A DNA stretch of 64,000 bases from Aquabacter sp040049275 (lineage in GTDB: Bacteria > Pseudomonadota > Alphaproteobacteria > Rhizobiales > Xanthobacteraceae). Position 1 is the first letter of the stretch. Every line of letters begins with the position of its first letter. A program made the position numbers and the translations under genes. The notes below the pieces were generated by a model. That model was given only the letters and a program-made list of their open reading frames with translations, was not told the DNA's origin and made no database searches. This document shows, in pieces, positions 47,017 through 56,334 of this stretch. The DNA lies in assembly GCF_040049275.1 (NCBI RefSeq), contig NZ_JBDZDT010000001.1:558001-622000 (forward strand), written 5' to 3'.

Positions 47017-48273
47017 ATGAAGGTCGTCATCCTGGGGTCCGGCGTCATCGGCGTCACGCTCGCTTATTATCTCGCCGAGGACGGGCACGAGGTGGAAGTG
47101 CTGGACCGCCAGAGCGGGCCCGCTTTGGAGACCAGCTTCGGCAATGCCGGGGAGGTCTCGCCCGGCTATTCCGCGCCCTGGGCCGGACCGGGCCTGCCCA
47201 TCAAGGCGATCAAATGGTTGACCATGGAGCACGCGCCCCTGGTGGTGCGCTGGGGGCGAATGAACCCCGCAATGGCCATCTGGGGCCTTCAGCTGCTGCG
47301 CAACTGCACCACACACCGCTACGAGGTGAACAAGGGCCGCATGGTGCGCCTCGCGGAATACAGCCGCGACTGCCTCATGGCCCTGCGCCAGCGCACCGGC
47401 ATCCATTACGACGAGCGCATGCAGGGCACGCTCCAGCTGTTCCGGACCGAGAAGCAGCTCGCCCACGTGCATGGCGACACCACCGTTCTCGACCGCTTCG
47501 GCGTGCCTTATGAAGTGCTGGACCCCATAGGCTGCATCGCAGTGGAGCCGGCGCTGGCGCGGGTGAAGGAGAAGTTCGTGGGCGGCCTGCGCCTGCCGGG
47601 CGACGAGACCGGCGACTGCTTCAAGTTCACCAATGCCCTCGCGGAAATGGCGAAAGCGAAGGGCGTCCGCTTCTCCTTCGGCCGCACCATCACCGCCATC
47701 GAGCACGAGGGCGGCAAGGTCACCGGCATCGCCACGGATGCGGGCCGCGTGACGGGCGATGCCTATGTGGCGGCGCTGGGCTCCTATTCCCCGCGCCTTT
47801 TGAAGCCCTTGGGGATCTCGGTGCCGGTCTATCCGGTGAAGGGCTATTCGCTCACCGTGCCCATCACGGACCCGGAGGGCGCGCCGGAATCCACTGTCAT
47901 GGACGAGACCTTCAAAGTGGCGGTGACGCGGCTCGGGGACCGCATCCGCGTGGGCGGCACGGCAGAGCTGACCGGCTTCGACCTCACGCTGCGCGAGGAA
48001 CGCCGCCAGACCCTGGAGCATGTGGTGGGCGACCTGTTCCCCGACGGCGGGAACGGCAAGGACGGCAGCTTCTGGACCGGCCTTCGCCCCATGACGCCGG
48101 ACGGCCCGCCGGTGCTCGGCCAGAGCCGCTATTCCAACCTCCATCTCTCCACCGGCCACGGCACGCTGGGCTGGACCATGGCGGCGGGCACGGGGCGGGT
48201 GATGGCGGACCTGATCGGCGGCCGGAAGCCGGAGATCGACATGGAGGGGCTGACGCTGGCGCGCTACGGGTGA
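47017..48273 (+). CDS. D-amino acid dehydrogenase-like FAD oxidoreductase (DadA type)
   Basis: This 418-residue FAD-dependent amine oxidoreductase starts MKVVILGSGVIGVTLAYYLA with the GxGxxG loop at residues 7-12. It has the SFGNAGEVSPGYSAPWAGPG segment typical of DadA near residue 35, and SRYSNLHLSTGHGTLGWTMA near the end. DadA oxidises D-amino acids to 2-oxo acids, passing electrons to the respiratory chain. It faces the amino-acid ABC operon, so D-amino acid uptake and use may be linked. ATG 47017 has GGGGGT upstream. Confidence 0.88.
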   Translation: MKVVILGSGVIGVTLAYYLAEDGHEVEVLDRQSGPALETSFGNAGEVSPGYSAPWAGPGLPIKAIKWLTMEHAPLVVRWGRMNPAMAIWGLQLLRNCTTHRYEVNKGRMVRLAEYSRDCLMALRQRTGIHYDERMQGTLQLFRTEKQLAHVHGDTTVLDRFGVPYEVLDPIGCIAVEPALARVKEKFVGGLRLPGDETGDCFKFTNALAEMAKAKGVRFSFGRTITAIEHEGGKVTGIATDAGRVTGDAYVAALGSYSPRLLKPLGISVPVYPVKGYSLTVPITDPEGAPESTVMDETFKVAVTRLGDRIRVGGTAELTGFDLTLREERRQTLEHVVGDLFPDGGNGKDGSFWTGLRPMTPDGPPVLGQSRYSNLHLSTGHGTLGWTMAAGTGRVMADLIGGRKPEIDMEGLTLARYG

Positions 48274-48303
48274 GAGTCATCTCCCCACGAAGCACCGCAG
48301 CAT

Positions 48304-48413
48304 CCCCTCTCCCGCTTGCGGGGGAGGGTTAGGGAGGGGGCCTTCAAGCAGGGCAACGCCACGTATTGGAGAGGGTGCACTATTTCCCCCTCCCCAGCCA
48401 GCGGGAGAGGGAG
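48304..48413. repeat. Family B element, partly degraded
   Basis: An intact left end (CCCCTCTCCCGCTTGCGGGG, 48304-48323) faces a shortened right end (TCCCCAGCCAGCGGGAGAGG) that has lost its inner half. It lies between convergent genes. Confidence 0.65.
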
Positions 48414-48425
48414 CATCTCGCGCCT

Positions 48426-49991
48426 CTACTTCTTCCCCATCGTGCGCACCATGCCCCGGCTCACATGCTTCTCGGCCCATTTGGCGAGGCGCACGAAGGG
48501 CAGGCCCAGCAGCAGATACATGCCCGCCACCAGCAGGCCGGTTCCGAAATAATCGTAATAGGTGGTGGAGATCTGCTCGTAGGTCTTGGTGAGCTCCACC
48601 AGCGAGATCACGGACACCAGCGAGGAATCCTTGATCAGCGAGATGAAGTCGTTGGTGGTGGGCGGCAGCACGATGCGCGCCGCCTGGGGGATGATCACAT
48701 GCCGCAGCGATTGGCGCTCGGTCATGTTGAGGGCGATGGCCGCCTCCATCTGGTGGCGGGGAATGGCGAGAAGGCCCGCGCGGTAATTCTCCGCCTCGTA
48801 GGCTGCATAGTTCAGCCCCAGCGCCAGCACGCCGGCGACGAACGGGTCGAGCTGCACGCCGATCTTCGGCAGGCCGTAATAGATGAACAGCACCTGGATC
48901 AGCAGCGGCGTGCCACGCACCACTTCGATATAGACCTGGGCGCAGGTGTCGAGGACCGAGCCGCCATAGACCCGGCACAGCGCCAGCGCGGCGCCGATAC
49001 CCACCGCAAGAACCATGGCCAGGATGGAGATTTCCATGGTCATCACCGCCGCCCACAGAAGCTGCGGCAGGAAGCGCATGTAGCGCTCAAGCTGCTCCTG
49101 AAAACCCCGGGGCTGGGTCGCGTCCACGAAATGGTCGTAGGCGGTGGGCTGCGCCTGCATGGGGCGCTGATCGCCGGTCACCTGCGCCATCATGGGGGTC
49201 CAGATGGCCCATTTGTCGAGGATCTTGCGCATCTCGCCGTCCTGCATCATCTGCGACAGGCCGGAATTGATCTGGGCAAGCAGCTGCGGGTCCGCGCCCT
49301 TCTTCACCGCGATGCCGTATTCGATGCGGCCCACCGGCGCACCGGTGAACTGCAACTCGCGGTCGGGCAGCGCATAATAGACGGCGATGGGGAAATCCAT
49401 GACCGTCGCATCGATGCGCTTCAGCTTGAGATCGGAATAGGCGTCGATCTCCTCCTCATAGGAGCGCACGTCGATGCCGCCGAAATTGCGCAGCACATAT
49501 TCCATCTGGCTGGACTTCAGCGTGCCGACGCTCTTGCCTTTCAGCGCGGCAAGGTCGGCGATATCAGGATCGCCGCGACGGATCACGATCTGGCCGTAGG
49601 TTGTGTAATAGGGAATGGAGAAGTCCGCCGCCGCCTTGTGCTCGGCGGTGATTTCGAGGCCGTTGATCACCGCGTCGTAGAGACCGGCATTCAGGCCCGG
49701 AATGAGGTTGCTCCAGTCGTTCTGGACAAACTCCGTCTTGCGCCCGATCTCGACGCCGATCTGGTTCATGATGTCCACTTCGAACCCGACGGTGAGGTTC
49801 GGGTCGGCCGGATCCTTGAAGGTATAGGGCGCGCCGGAGGTGGCATCCCCGCCATAGCGCAGAGGCGGCCCGCTGAAGGGCGCGGCGGGCATGGTCGCAC
49901 CGGGCGCCGCGCTCGGGTCGGGCGCTGCACCTTGGGCGAAGGCCGAGCCGAGGGACACGATCGTCAGCAGGGCGGCGAGGGTGAGGCGCAT
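48426..49991 (-). CDS. Fused ABC binding protein-permease for polar amino acids
   Basis: This 521-residue protein joins a periplasmic binding domain to an inner-membrane permease. After a signal peptide (1-19), the binding domain spans about 40-270 (NLTVGFEVDIMNQIGVEIGR, EFVQNDWSNLIPGL). The permease spans about 310-510, with the loop ALNMTERQSLRHVIIPQAAR contacting the ATPase. Fusions occur in a minority of amino-acid importers. Its start is 35 bases beyond the upstream ATPase gene on the same strand. No separate binding-protein gene is nearby. Confidence 0.9.
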   Translation of the reverse strand: MRLTLAALLTIVSLGSAFAQGAAPDPSAAPGATMPAAPFSGPPLRYGGDATSGAPYTFKDPADPNLTVGFEVDIMNQIGVEIGRKTEFVQNDWSNLIPGLNAGLYDAVINGLEITAEHKAAADFSIPYYTTYGQIVIRRGDPDIADLAALKGKSVGTLKSSQMEYVLRNFGGIDVRSYEEEIDAYSDLKLKRIDATVMDFPIAVYYALPDRELQFTGAPVGRIEYGIAVKKGADPQLLAQINSGLSQMMQDGEMRKILDKWAIWTPMMAQVTGDQRPMQAQPTAYDHFVDATQPRGFQEQLERYMRFLPQLLWAAVMTMEISILAMVLAVGIGAALALCRVYGGSVLDTCAQVYIEVVRGTPLLIQVLFIYYGLPKIGVQLDPFVAGVLALGLNYAAYEAENYRAGLLAIPRHQMEAAIALNMTERQSLRHVIIPQAARIVLPPTTNDFISLIKDSSLVSVISLVELTKTYEQISTTYYDYFGTGLLVAGMYLLLGLPFVRLAKWAEKHVSRGMVRTMGKK

Positions 49992-50026
49992 GGCGGTCCC
50001 CGGAAATGTCAGGACGGAAAGGGCGA

Positions 50027-50779
50027 TCAGGCGAAGCGGCGCAGGAACTGGCGGGTGCGCGGATCTTTCGGGTGGTTGAACATCTCGTCCTCGTTGGAGA
50101 TTTCGACGATGTCGCCCTTCTCCATGAAGATGATGTAGTCGGAGGCATCGCGCGCGAAGCGCATCTCGTGGGTGACGACCACCTGCGTCATCCCCTCCGC
50201 ATCCAGTTCCTTCATCACGTCCAGCACCTCGTCCACGAGGCCGGGATCGAGCGCGGAGGTGGGCTCGTCATAGAGCATCACCTTGGGCGCCATGGCGAGC
50301 GCGCGGGCGATGGCACCGCGCTGCTGCTGGCCGCCGGACAGATTGATGGGGAAGCGGTCCTTCTGCTCGAGGAGGCCCACTTTCTTCAGAAGGCGCTCGG
50401 CATTCGCCTCGGCCTCGTCCTTCTTGGTGCCCTTCACCACCATGGGCGCCATCATCACGTTCTGGAGCAGCGTCTTGTGGGGGAAGAGATTGTATTGCTG
50501 GAACACCATGCCGACATTGCGGCGCAGCCGGTGCGCCACGTCGGACGGGATTTCCTGCCCTCCCGGCTTGCGCTCCATGCGCACGCCGCAGGCTTCGATC
50601 ATGCCGGAATCCATGGTCTCCAGGCCGTTGAGGCAGCGCAGCAACGTGGACTTGCCGCAGCCAGAGGGGCCGATGATGGAAACGAGGTCGCCTTCCTCGA
50701 TCTGGAAGCTCACCCCCTTGAGGATGTGCGTTGTATCGAAGGACTTGTGCACGTTCTCGGCGCGCAGGATCGGCAGCAT
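50027..50779 (-). CDS. Polar amino-acid ABC ATPase (GlnQ type)
   Basis: This 250-residue ATPase has Walker A GPSGCGKST (about 38-46), signature LSGGQQQRG (about 144-152), Walker B VMLYDEPTSALDP (about 163-175), and the switch His in VVTHEMRFA. Length and motifs match the amino-acid transporter group. It energises the fused binding-permease protein encoded downstream. Confidence 0.95.
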   Translation of the reverse strand: MLPILRAENVHKSFDTTHILKGVSFQIEEGDLVSIIGPSGCGKSTLLRCLNGLETMDSGMIEACGVRMERKPGGQEIPSDVAHRLRRNVGMVFQQYNLFPHKTLLQNVMMAPMVVKGTKKDEAEANAERLLKKVGLLEQKDRFPINLSGGQQQRGAIARALAMAPKVMLYDEPTSALDPGLVDEVLDVMKELDAEGMTQVVVTHEMRFARDASDYIIFMEKGDIVEISNEDEMFNHPKDPRTRQFLRRFA

Positions 50780-50918
50780 GAATATCGTCCCCCCGCGGTA
50801 CGGAAACCGCCAGCATCACACGGCGTAAAGACGCCGCGTGACAACGAGGTGACAATCTTCAGATACCTCCGAGGCGAGGCGAGCGCTGAATCGGCGCACG
50901 CCCGCCCGGCCTTGAGGA

Positions 50919-52103
50919 TTACTTCGCGCCGGCAGGAACCGGCACGGTCCGCCGCGCGCTTTCGAGGCGCACCGCGCCATAGGCCACCGCCATGGCGGCG
51001 AGCGGCACGAGGCCCGCGACCCAGGGGATGGCGGAAAGGCCCGGCCCCTGGTCGATCACCACCCCGCCGAGCCACGCGCCGATGGCGTTGCCGAGGTTGA
51101 AGGCGGCGATGTTGAAGGAGGAGGCGAGGCTCTGGCCGGCGCCCATCGCCTTCTCCAGCACCCACATCTGCAGCGGCGCGACGGTGGCGAAGGCGACCGC
51201 CCCGAACAGGCCGATGGCGATGACCGCAGCCACCTGGCTGTGGATGGCGAAGGTCATGAGGCCCAGCACCACGGAGAGGGCCAGCAGCGTGCCGAAGACC
51301 GTGGGCACGAGGCTGCGGTCGGCGAGCCGCCCGCCCAGGAGGTTGCCGATGACCAGGCCGCCGCCGAACACCAGGAGGATGGGCGAGACCGCCGCTTCCG
51401 AGAAGCCGGTGATGCGGGTGAGGATGGGCGCGATATAGGTGAAGCCTGCGAACACGCCCACCCAGCTCAGCACCGTGGTGAGAAGGCCAAGCAGCAGCGC
51501 CGGACGGCCGAGGACGGCGAGGTCCTGCCTCAGGCTGCTGCTCTCCTCCTGCTGCGAGGTGTCCTTGGGCACCAGCAGCGCGATCACGGCCACCGCGATC
51601 ACCCCGATGACGGTGACGGCCCAGAAGGTGGCGCGCCAGCCATAGGCCTGGCCGAGCCACGTGCCCAGCGGCACGCCGAGGATGTTCGCCACCGTGAGGC
51701 CGGTGAACATGATGGCGATGGCGCTCGCCTTGCGCTCCTTCGGCACGAGGCCGGTGGCGACCACCGAGCCGACGCCGAAGAAGGTGGCGTGGGCGAAGGC
51801 GGTGAGCACGCGGGCCGCCATGAGCGTCCAGTAGTCGGGCGCCAGGGCGCAGGCGAGGTTGCCGAGGGTGAACACCACCATGAGCCCCACCAGCACAGCC
51901 TTGCGCGGCCAGCGGCCGGTGAGCACGGTGAGCAGCGGCGCGCCGACGACCACGCCCAGCGCATAGCCGGAGATCAGCAGGCCGGCGGCGGAGATGGAGA
52001 CGTGCAGATCGGCACTGACCTCCAGAAGGAGGCCCATGATGACGAATTCGGTGACGCCGATGCCGAAGGCCCCGGCGGTGAGGGCGTAAAGCGCAATGGG
52101 CAT
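50919..52103 (-). CDS. Major facilitator superfamily transporter (AraJ/DHA1-like)
   Basis: This 394-residue MFS protein has 12 predicted helices. It has VTEFVIMGLLLEVSADLHVS near residue 19 and the motif ISGYALGVVVGAPLLTVLTG near residue 44. Such proteins usually export sugars, arabinose-like molecules or drugs. It faces away from the LysR gene, with a 118-base gap, and is probably controlled by it. Substrate unknown. Confidence 0.9.
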   Translation of the reverse strand: MPIALYALTAGAFGIGVTEFVIMGLLLEVSADLHVSISAAGLLISGYALGVVVGAPLLTVLTGRWPRKAVLVGLMVVFTLGNLACALAPDYWTLMAARVLTAFAHATFFGVGSVVATGLVPKERKASAIAIMFTGLTVANILGVPLGTWLGQAYGWRATFWAVTVIGVIAVAVIALLVPKDTSQQEESSSLRQDLAVLGRPALLLGLLTTVLSWVGVFAGFTYIAPILTRITGFSEAAVSPILLVFGGGLVIGNLLGGRLADRSLVPTVFGTLLALSVVLGLMTFAIHSQVAAVIAIGLFGAVAFATVAPLQMWVLEKAMGAGQSLASSFNIAAFNLGNAIGAWLGGVVIDQGPGLSAIPWVAGLVPLAAMAVAYGAVRLESARRTVPVPAGAK

Positions 52104-52221
52104 GGAATCTGGGTCCTGAGTCTGCGTGAGGCCAGGCGGCCCCTTCGCAACGCAACATGGACGTTGCGCCCCCGCTCATCTAGCCTCGCGGAATGCACAG
52201 CATTTGTGACTTGAATTCATA

Positions 52222-53190
52222 ATGGCCCGCGTCGACGTCAACCGCTCCGGCGAACTGGAGGTGTTCGTGCGGGTGGTGGAGCTGGGAGGCTTCTCCGCCG
52301 CCGCCCGCAAGCTGCGGATGACCCCGTCCGCCGTGAGCAAGCTGGTCTCGCGCCTCGAGGCGCGGCTTGGCGCGCGGCTGGTCCAACGCTCCACCAGGCG
52401 GCTTGAGCTGACCCCGGAGGGCCGCGCCTTCTATGAGCGCGGCGTCGGCATTCTGGCGGAACTGGACGCCGCCGAGCGCGCCGCGTCCGCCAGCGAGCTG
52501 GCGGCGGGGCACCTGAAGGTGAGCGCCCATGTGCCATTCGGCGTCGACTTCCTCCTGCCCACTCTGCCCGCTTTCCTCGCGGCCCACCCCAGGGTGAGCG
52601 TCGAGGCCGTGCTGACCGACAAGGTGGTGGACCTGCTGGAGGAGCGCACCGACATCGCCGTGCGCTCCGGCCCGCTGAAAAGCTCGCAGCTCGTGGCGCG
52701 CAAATTGGGCGAGACGCGCATGGTCATCGTCGCCGCGCCCGCCTATCTCGCGCGCGCCGGCATCCCCGAGACGCCGGAGGATCTGGAGCAGCACAACCGC
52801 CTCACCCTCTGTTATGCCAGGGAGATGGACGGCTGGCCCCTGCGCACGCCGGGCGGCGAGATACGCCACGTCCCGGCCGGCAACGCCATGGTCAATGACG
52901 GCGAATCGCTCCGCCGGCTGGTGGTGGAAGGGCTGGGCCTTGCCCGGCTCGGCCTGTTCCAGGTGGCGGAGGATATTGCGGCGGGCCGGCTCGTACCGGT
53001 GCTGGAGGCCTTCAATCCCGGCGACACCGATCCGCTTCACGCGGTCTATCTGGGCCAGGGCGGCCCGCTGCCGGCGCGGGTGCGCGCCTTTCTCGACCAC
53101 CTCGCAGCCCACGTCGCGCCGCGCTTTTCAGCTCTGGCGCTGGCGGACCCGGAGGCGCTGGCGCGGAAGGCTTCGGGCGACCCGACCTAG
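52222..53190 (+). CDS. LysR-family transcriptional regulator
   Basis: This is a 322-residue regulator with an N-terminal winged HTH (about 6-65: AAARKLRMTPSAVSKLVSRL) and an effector domain (about 95-300). The HTH is of the AaeR/TsaR-like subgroup that controls neighbouring efflux genes. It is divergent from the MFS gene and upstream of the TctC-like gene at 53440. It could regulate either. Confidence 0.92.
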   Translation: MARVDVNRSGELEVFVRVVELGGFSAAARKLRMTPSAVSKLVSRLEARLGARLVQRSTRRLELTPEGRAFYERGVGILAELDAAERAASASELAAGHLKVSAHVPFGVDFLLPTLPAFLAAHPRVSVEAVLTDKVVDLLEERTDIAVRSGPLKSSQLVARKLGETRMVIVAAPAYLARAGIPETPEDLEQHNRLTLCYAREMDGWPLRTPGGEIRHVPAGNAMVNDGESLRRLVVEGLGLARLGLFQVAEDIAAGRLVPVLEAFNPGDTDPLHAVYLGQGGPLPARVRAFLDHLAAHVAPRFSALALADPEALARKASGDPT

Positions 53191-53237
53191 AGGCTGAGCC
53201 GAAAAACGGTCCCGCCCGAGACGAATTCGGCTCAATT

Positions 53238-53275
53238 GCAAGCAAACATTACCTTGCGTAAGGACAATTGCTTGC
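53238..53275. promoter_or_regulatory. Nested inverted repeat upstream of the orphan TctC gene
   Basis: GCAAGCAA (53238-53245) and TTGCTTGC (53268-53275) enclose the smaller palindrome CCTT-GCGT-AAGG (53252-53263). It lies 165-200 bases before the ATG in a 249-base gap. It could be an operator or a leader hairpin; nothing else is recognised in the gap. Confidence 0.4.
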
Positions 53276-53439
53276 TCCGACCAGTATAAGCCCACGGCAT
53301 TGCAGGTACGGAAATGATTATTACGAACGGGAAAGCCCCGCTCCTAGATTGAACGCCTGGAACTTCGGCTGCCGCATATGTGCGCGGCCGATCTCGCCGG
53401 CCAGGAAAGAGCCGGACGCCGGGTTTAGGAGGAAACGCC

Positions 53440-54402
53440 ATGTTCAGCCGCGCCGCCTGCGCCATTCTCGCAGGCCTCAGCCTCATCGCCGCTATGCCCG
53501 CCGCACAGGCCGAGCAGCCGGTCTCCATCGTCCTCGGCTACACCGCCGGCGGCACCACCGATACCATCGCCCGCGTCATCGCCCAGCGTCTCCAGGAGAA
53601 GATCGGCAAGACCGTGATCGTCGAGGACAAGCCGGGCGCGGCGGCGCAGATCGCCTCGCGCTATGTGGCGAAGTCCGCCCCCGACGGCCTGACCCTCCAG
53701 ATCGCGACCCAGACCTCCCACGCCGCCGGCCAGAGGCTCTACGCCAATCCCGGCTACGACCCGGTGAAGGACTTCACCCCCATCTCGCTGGTGGCCTACA
53801 CGCCGCTGGTGCTGGTGGCGAACAAGGAGTTCCCGCCCAATTCGGTGAAGGAGCTGATCGACTATATCAAGGCGCGGCCGGGCGCCGTGAACTACGCCAC
53901 CGGCGGGCGCGGCGACGGGGCGGACCTTGCCGGCCTGTTCTTCAACAAGGAGGCGGGCGTCAACGCCGTGGCCGTGCCTTACCAGGGCGACGGCGCGGCC
54001 ATGCCGGCGGTCCTGGGCAACCACGTCTCCTACATGTTCGTGAGCGCCCCCACCGCCATGTCCGGCATCGGAACCGGCCTCATCAAGCCTTTGGCGGTGA
54101 CGGGTACGACGCGCCTCCCGGCATTGCCCAACATCCCCACCATGCAGGAAGCGGGCATCAAGGATTTCGACGTGGAGCTGTGGTGGGGCATGTTCGGCCC
54201 GGCCGGCATGGCGCCGGACCTCGTCGCCTCGCTCAACAAGGCCGTCAATGAGGTGCTGAAGGAGCCCGACACGCTCAAGAAGCTGAATGAGCTCGGCTAT
54301 GTGGTGAAGGGCACCACGGCGCAGGAATTCTCGGACTATGTGAAATCCGAGAACGTGAAATGGGCCGACATTCTGAAGAATCAGGGGATCGCGACGAAGT
54401 AG
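53440..54402 (+). CDS. Orphan TctC/Bug-family solute-binding protein
   Basis: This 320-residue exported Bug protein has a signal peptide at 1-24 (AQAEQPV). The mature part has IVLGYTAGGTTDTIARVIAQ near residue 31 and the Bug GPAGMAPDLVASLNKAVNEV near residue 250. Unlike the tctC at 3717 it has no TctA/TctB neighbour, as is common for Bug proteins that may share permeases or sense solutes. AGGAGG lies upstream of ATG 53440. Substrate unknown. Confidence 0.9.
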   Translation: MFSRAACAILAGLSLIAAMPAAQAEQPVSIVLGYTAGGTTDTIARVIAQRLQEKIGKTVIVEDKPGAAAQIASRYVAKSAPDGLTLQIATQTSHAAGQRLYANPGYDPVKDFTPISLVAYTPLVLVANKEFPPNSVKELIDYIKARPGAVNYATGGRGDGADLAGLFFNKEAGVNAVAVPYQGDGAAMPAVLGNHVSYMFVSAPTAMSGIGTGLIKPLAVTGTTRLPALPNIPTMQEAGIKDFDVELWWGMFGPAGMAPDLVASLNKAVNEVLKEPDTLKKLNELGYVVKGTTAQEFSDYVKSENVKWADILKNQGIATK

Positions 54403-54457
54403 GCATCAGCTCCCCCCTCCCCGCGCGGAGAGAGCCCTTCGTTCCCTCAACACCGTC

Positions 54458-54537
54458 GTCCCCGGGCTTGACCCGGGGATCTCCCGCCGCCCCGTTGCGT
54501 CAGTCCTGATGGAGATGGCCGGGTCAAGCCCGGCCAT
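54458..54537. repeat. Family A paired palindrome, copy 5
   Basis: GTCCCCGGG-CTTGA-CCCGGGGAT (54458-54480) and ATGGCCGGG-TCAAG-CCCGGCCAT (54515-54537) are paired across 34 bases between convergent genes. Confidence 0.75.
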
Positions 54538-54564
54538 GACGTGTCCTGAGACCGAGCCGGAGAC

Positions 54565-55107
54565 TCACGCCGCCGAGGCGGCGATCAGCTCGGCAAGGGA
54601 CGGCACGGCCACCTGGGCGCCAGTCGGGCTGATGAGCCCACGTGCGCCGGACAGCGCCCCGTCCTTCAGTTCCAGGCCCAGAAGCCGGTGGCGGTCATAG
54701 GCGCCGGGCATCCACAGCGCGCCGGTATAGGCCGAGGAGAAGCCGAACCGGCTGTAATAGGGCGCGTCCCCCATCAGCAGGATGGCGCCATGGCCGCGTG
54801 CCTCCGCCTGCGAGACGGCGGCGCGCATGATCGCACCGCCAAGGCCGCGCGCCCGGAACCAGGGATGCACTACCAGCGGGCCGAGCAGCAGAGCGGGCCG
54901 CCCAGGCCCCGCCGCCACGTGCCACAGGCGGACGGTCGCGACGAGGCGCCCGTCCGGACCGTGGGCGGCGAGGGACAGGCCTTCGGCCGGCAGCCGGCCT
55001 TCCCGCAGGCGCTCGGAAGACTTCTCGAAACGCGCAGGCATGCACAGGTCCAGGAGCGCCTCGCGGGCGGCTGCCTCTTCCACTTTCTCAGCGACAATTT
55101 CAGTCAT
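54565..55107 (-). CDS. GNAT-family N-acetyltransferase
   Basis: This 180-residue acetyltransferase of the YhbS type has the acetyl-CoA-binding motif A as LLGPLVVHPWFRARGLGGAI (about 78-97, with R-x-x-G-x-G/A) and the following DAPYYSRFGFSSAYTGAL segment. It follows the ornithine decarboxylase gene by 96 bases on the same strand; polyamine acetylation is one guess but other amines are equally possible. ATG 55107 was chosen for GGGAG six bases upstream. Confidence 0.85.
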   Translation of the reverse strand: MTEIVAEKVEEAAAREALLDLCMPARFEKSSERLREGRLPAEGLSLAAHGPDGRLVATVRLWHVAAGPGRPALLLGPLVVHPWFRARGLGGAIMRAAVSQAEARGHGAILLMGDAPYYSRFGFSSAYTGALWMPGAYDRHRLLGLELKDGALSGARGLISPTGAQVAVPSLAELIAASAA

Positions 55108-55203
55108 CGGCATCTCCCGTGCCACAACCGAAGCCGAAGGAGGCCGGCCCGGCCGAGCGCAAGCGCTCGGCTTTCAGACGGGGCCGGTGCGGAAGGGTGA
55201 TCC

Positions 55204-56334
55204 TCAGATCACGTAGGACTTCAGCGGCGGGAAGCCGTTGAAAGCCACCGCCGAATAGGTGGTGGTGTAGGCGCCGCAAGCCTCGATGAGGATCTTGTCG
55301 CCGATGGAGAGGGACACCGGCAGTTCCACCGGGGTCTTCTCGTACATCACGTCGGCCGAATCGCAGGTCGGGCCGGCGAGCACGCAGGGCGCGGTGTCGT
55401 CCCCGTCGCGCGGGGTGCGCAGCGGGTAGCGGATCGCCTCGTCCATGGTCTCGGCGAGGCCGCCGAACTTGCCGATGTCCAGGAACACCCAGCGCATGGT
55501 GTCGGTCTCGGCCTTCTTGGAGATCAGGACCACTTCGGTCTCGATCAGGCCCGCATTGCCCACCATGCCCCGGCCCGGCTCCATGATGGTCTCGGGAATC
55601 GCATTGCCGAAATGGCGGCGCAGCGCGTCGAAGATCGCCTCGCCATAGGCCTTCGCAGAGGGCACATCCTGGAGATACTTGGTGGGGAAGCCCCCGCCCA
55701 GGTTCACCATGGAGAGCGAGATGCCGCGCTCGGCGCACTCGGCGAAGATGCCGGCGGCGGAGGAGAGCGCCTGGTCCCAGGCGTTCACGTTCTTCTGCTG
55801 CGAGCCCACGTGGAAGGACACGCCATAGGCGGTCAGCCCCAGGCGATGGGCATGCTCCAGCACGTCCGCGGCCATTTCGGGCACGCAGCCGAACTTGCGG
55901 GAGAGCGGCCATTCGGCACCCGCGCCATCGCACAGGATGCGGCAGAAGACCTTCGCGCGGGGGGCCACGCGGGCGATCTTCTCGACCTCCTCGTAGCAGT
56001 CGACCGCGAACAGGCGCACGCCCAGCTTGAAGGCGCGCTCGATGTCGCGCTCCTTCTTGATGGTGTTGCCGAAGGAGATGCGCTCCGGGCCGGCGCCGGC
56101 GGCAAGCGCCATCTCGATCTCGCCGGTGGAGGCGGTGTCGAAGCACGAGCCCATGTCGGCCAGCGCCTTCAGAATGGCGGCGTCCGGATTAGCCTTGACG
56201 GCATAGAAGACGCGGGTGTCCGGCAACGCGCGCGAGAAAGCAGCGTAATTGGCGCGGACCACGTCCAGATCGACGACGACGCAGGGACCATCCTCACGTC
56301 GGGTCTTGAGAAATTCGCGGATGCGATCGGTCAT
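55204..56334 (-). CDS. Ornithine decarboxylase (fold type III, alanine racemase-like)
   Basis: This 376-residue PLP enzyme converts ornithine to putrescine. Lys47 in VFYAVKANP binds PLP. FDTASTGEIEMAL (near residue 63), SFHVGSQ (near 172), GGGFPTKY (near 209), EPGRGMVGNAG (near 247) and the catalytic Cys in GPTCDSADV (near 331) match eukaryotic-type bacterial ODC. ATG 56334 has GGGGAGG upstream. It has an 800-base upstream region with a possible conserved leader RNA. A lysine/ornithine double activity cannot be excluded. Confidence 0.93.
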   Translation of the reverse strand: MTDRIREFLKTRREDGPCVVVDLDVVRANYAAFSRALPDTRVFYAVKANPDAAILKALADMGSCFDTASTGEIEMALAAGAGPERISFGNTIKKERDIERAFKLGVRLFAVDCYEEVEKIARVAPRAKVFCRILCDGAGAEWPLSRKFGCVPEMAADVLEHAHRLGLTAYGVSFHVGSQQKNVNAWDQALSSAAGIFAECAERGISLSMVNLGGGFPTKYLQDVPSAKAYGEAIFDALRRHFGNAIPETIMEPGRGMVGNAGLIETEVVLISKKAETDTMRWVFLDIGKFGGLAETMDEAIRYPLRTPRDGDDTAPCVLAGPTCDSADVMYEKTPVELPVSLSIGDKILIEACGAYTTTYSAVAFNGFPPLKSYVI

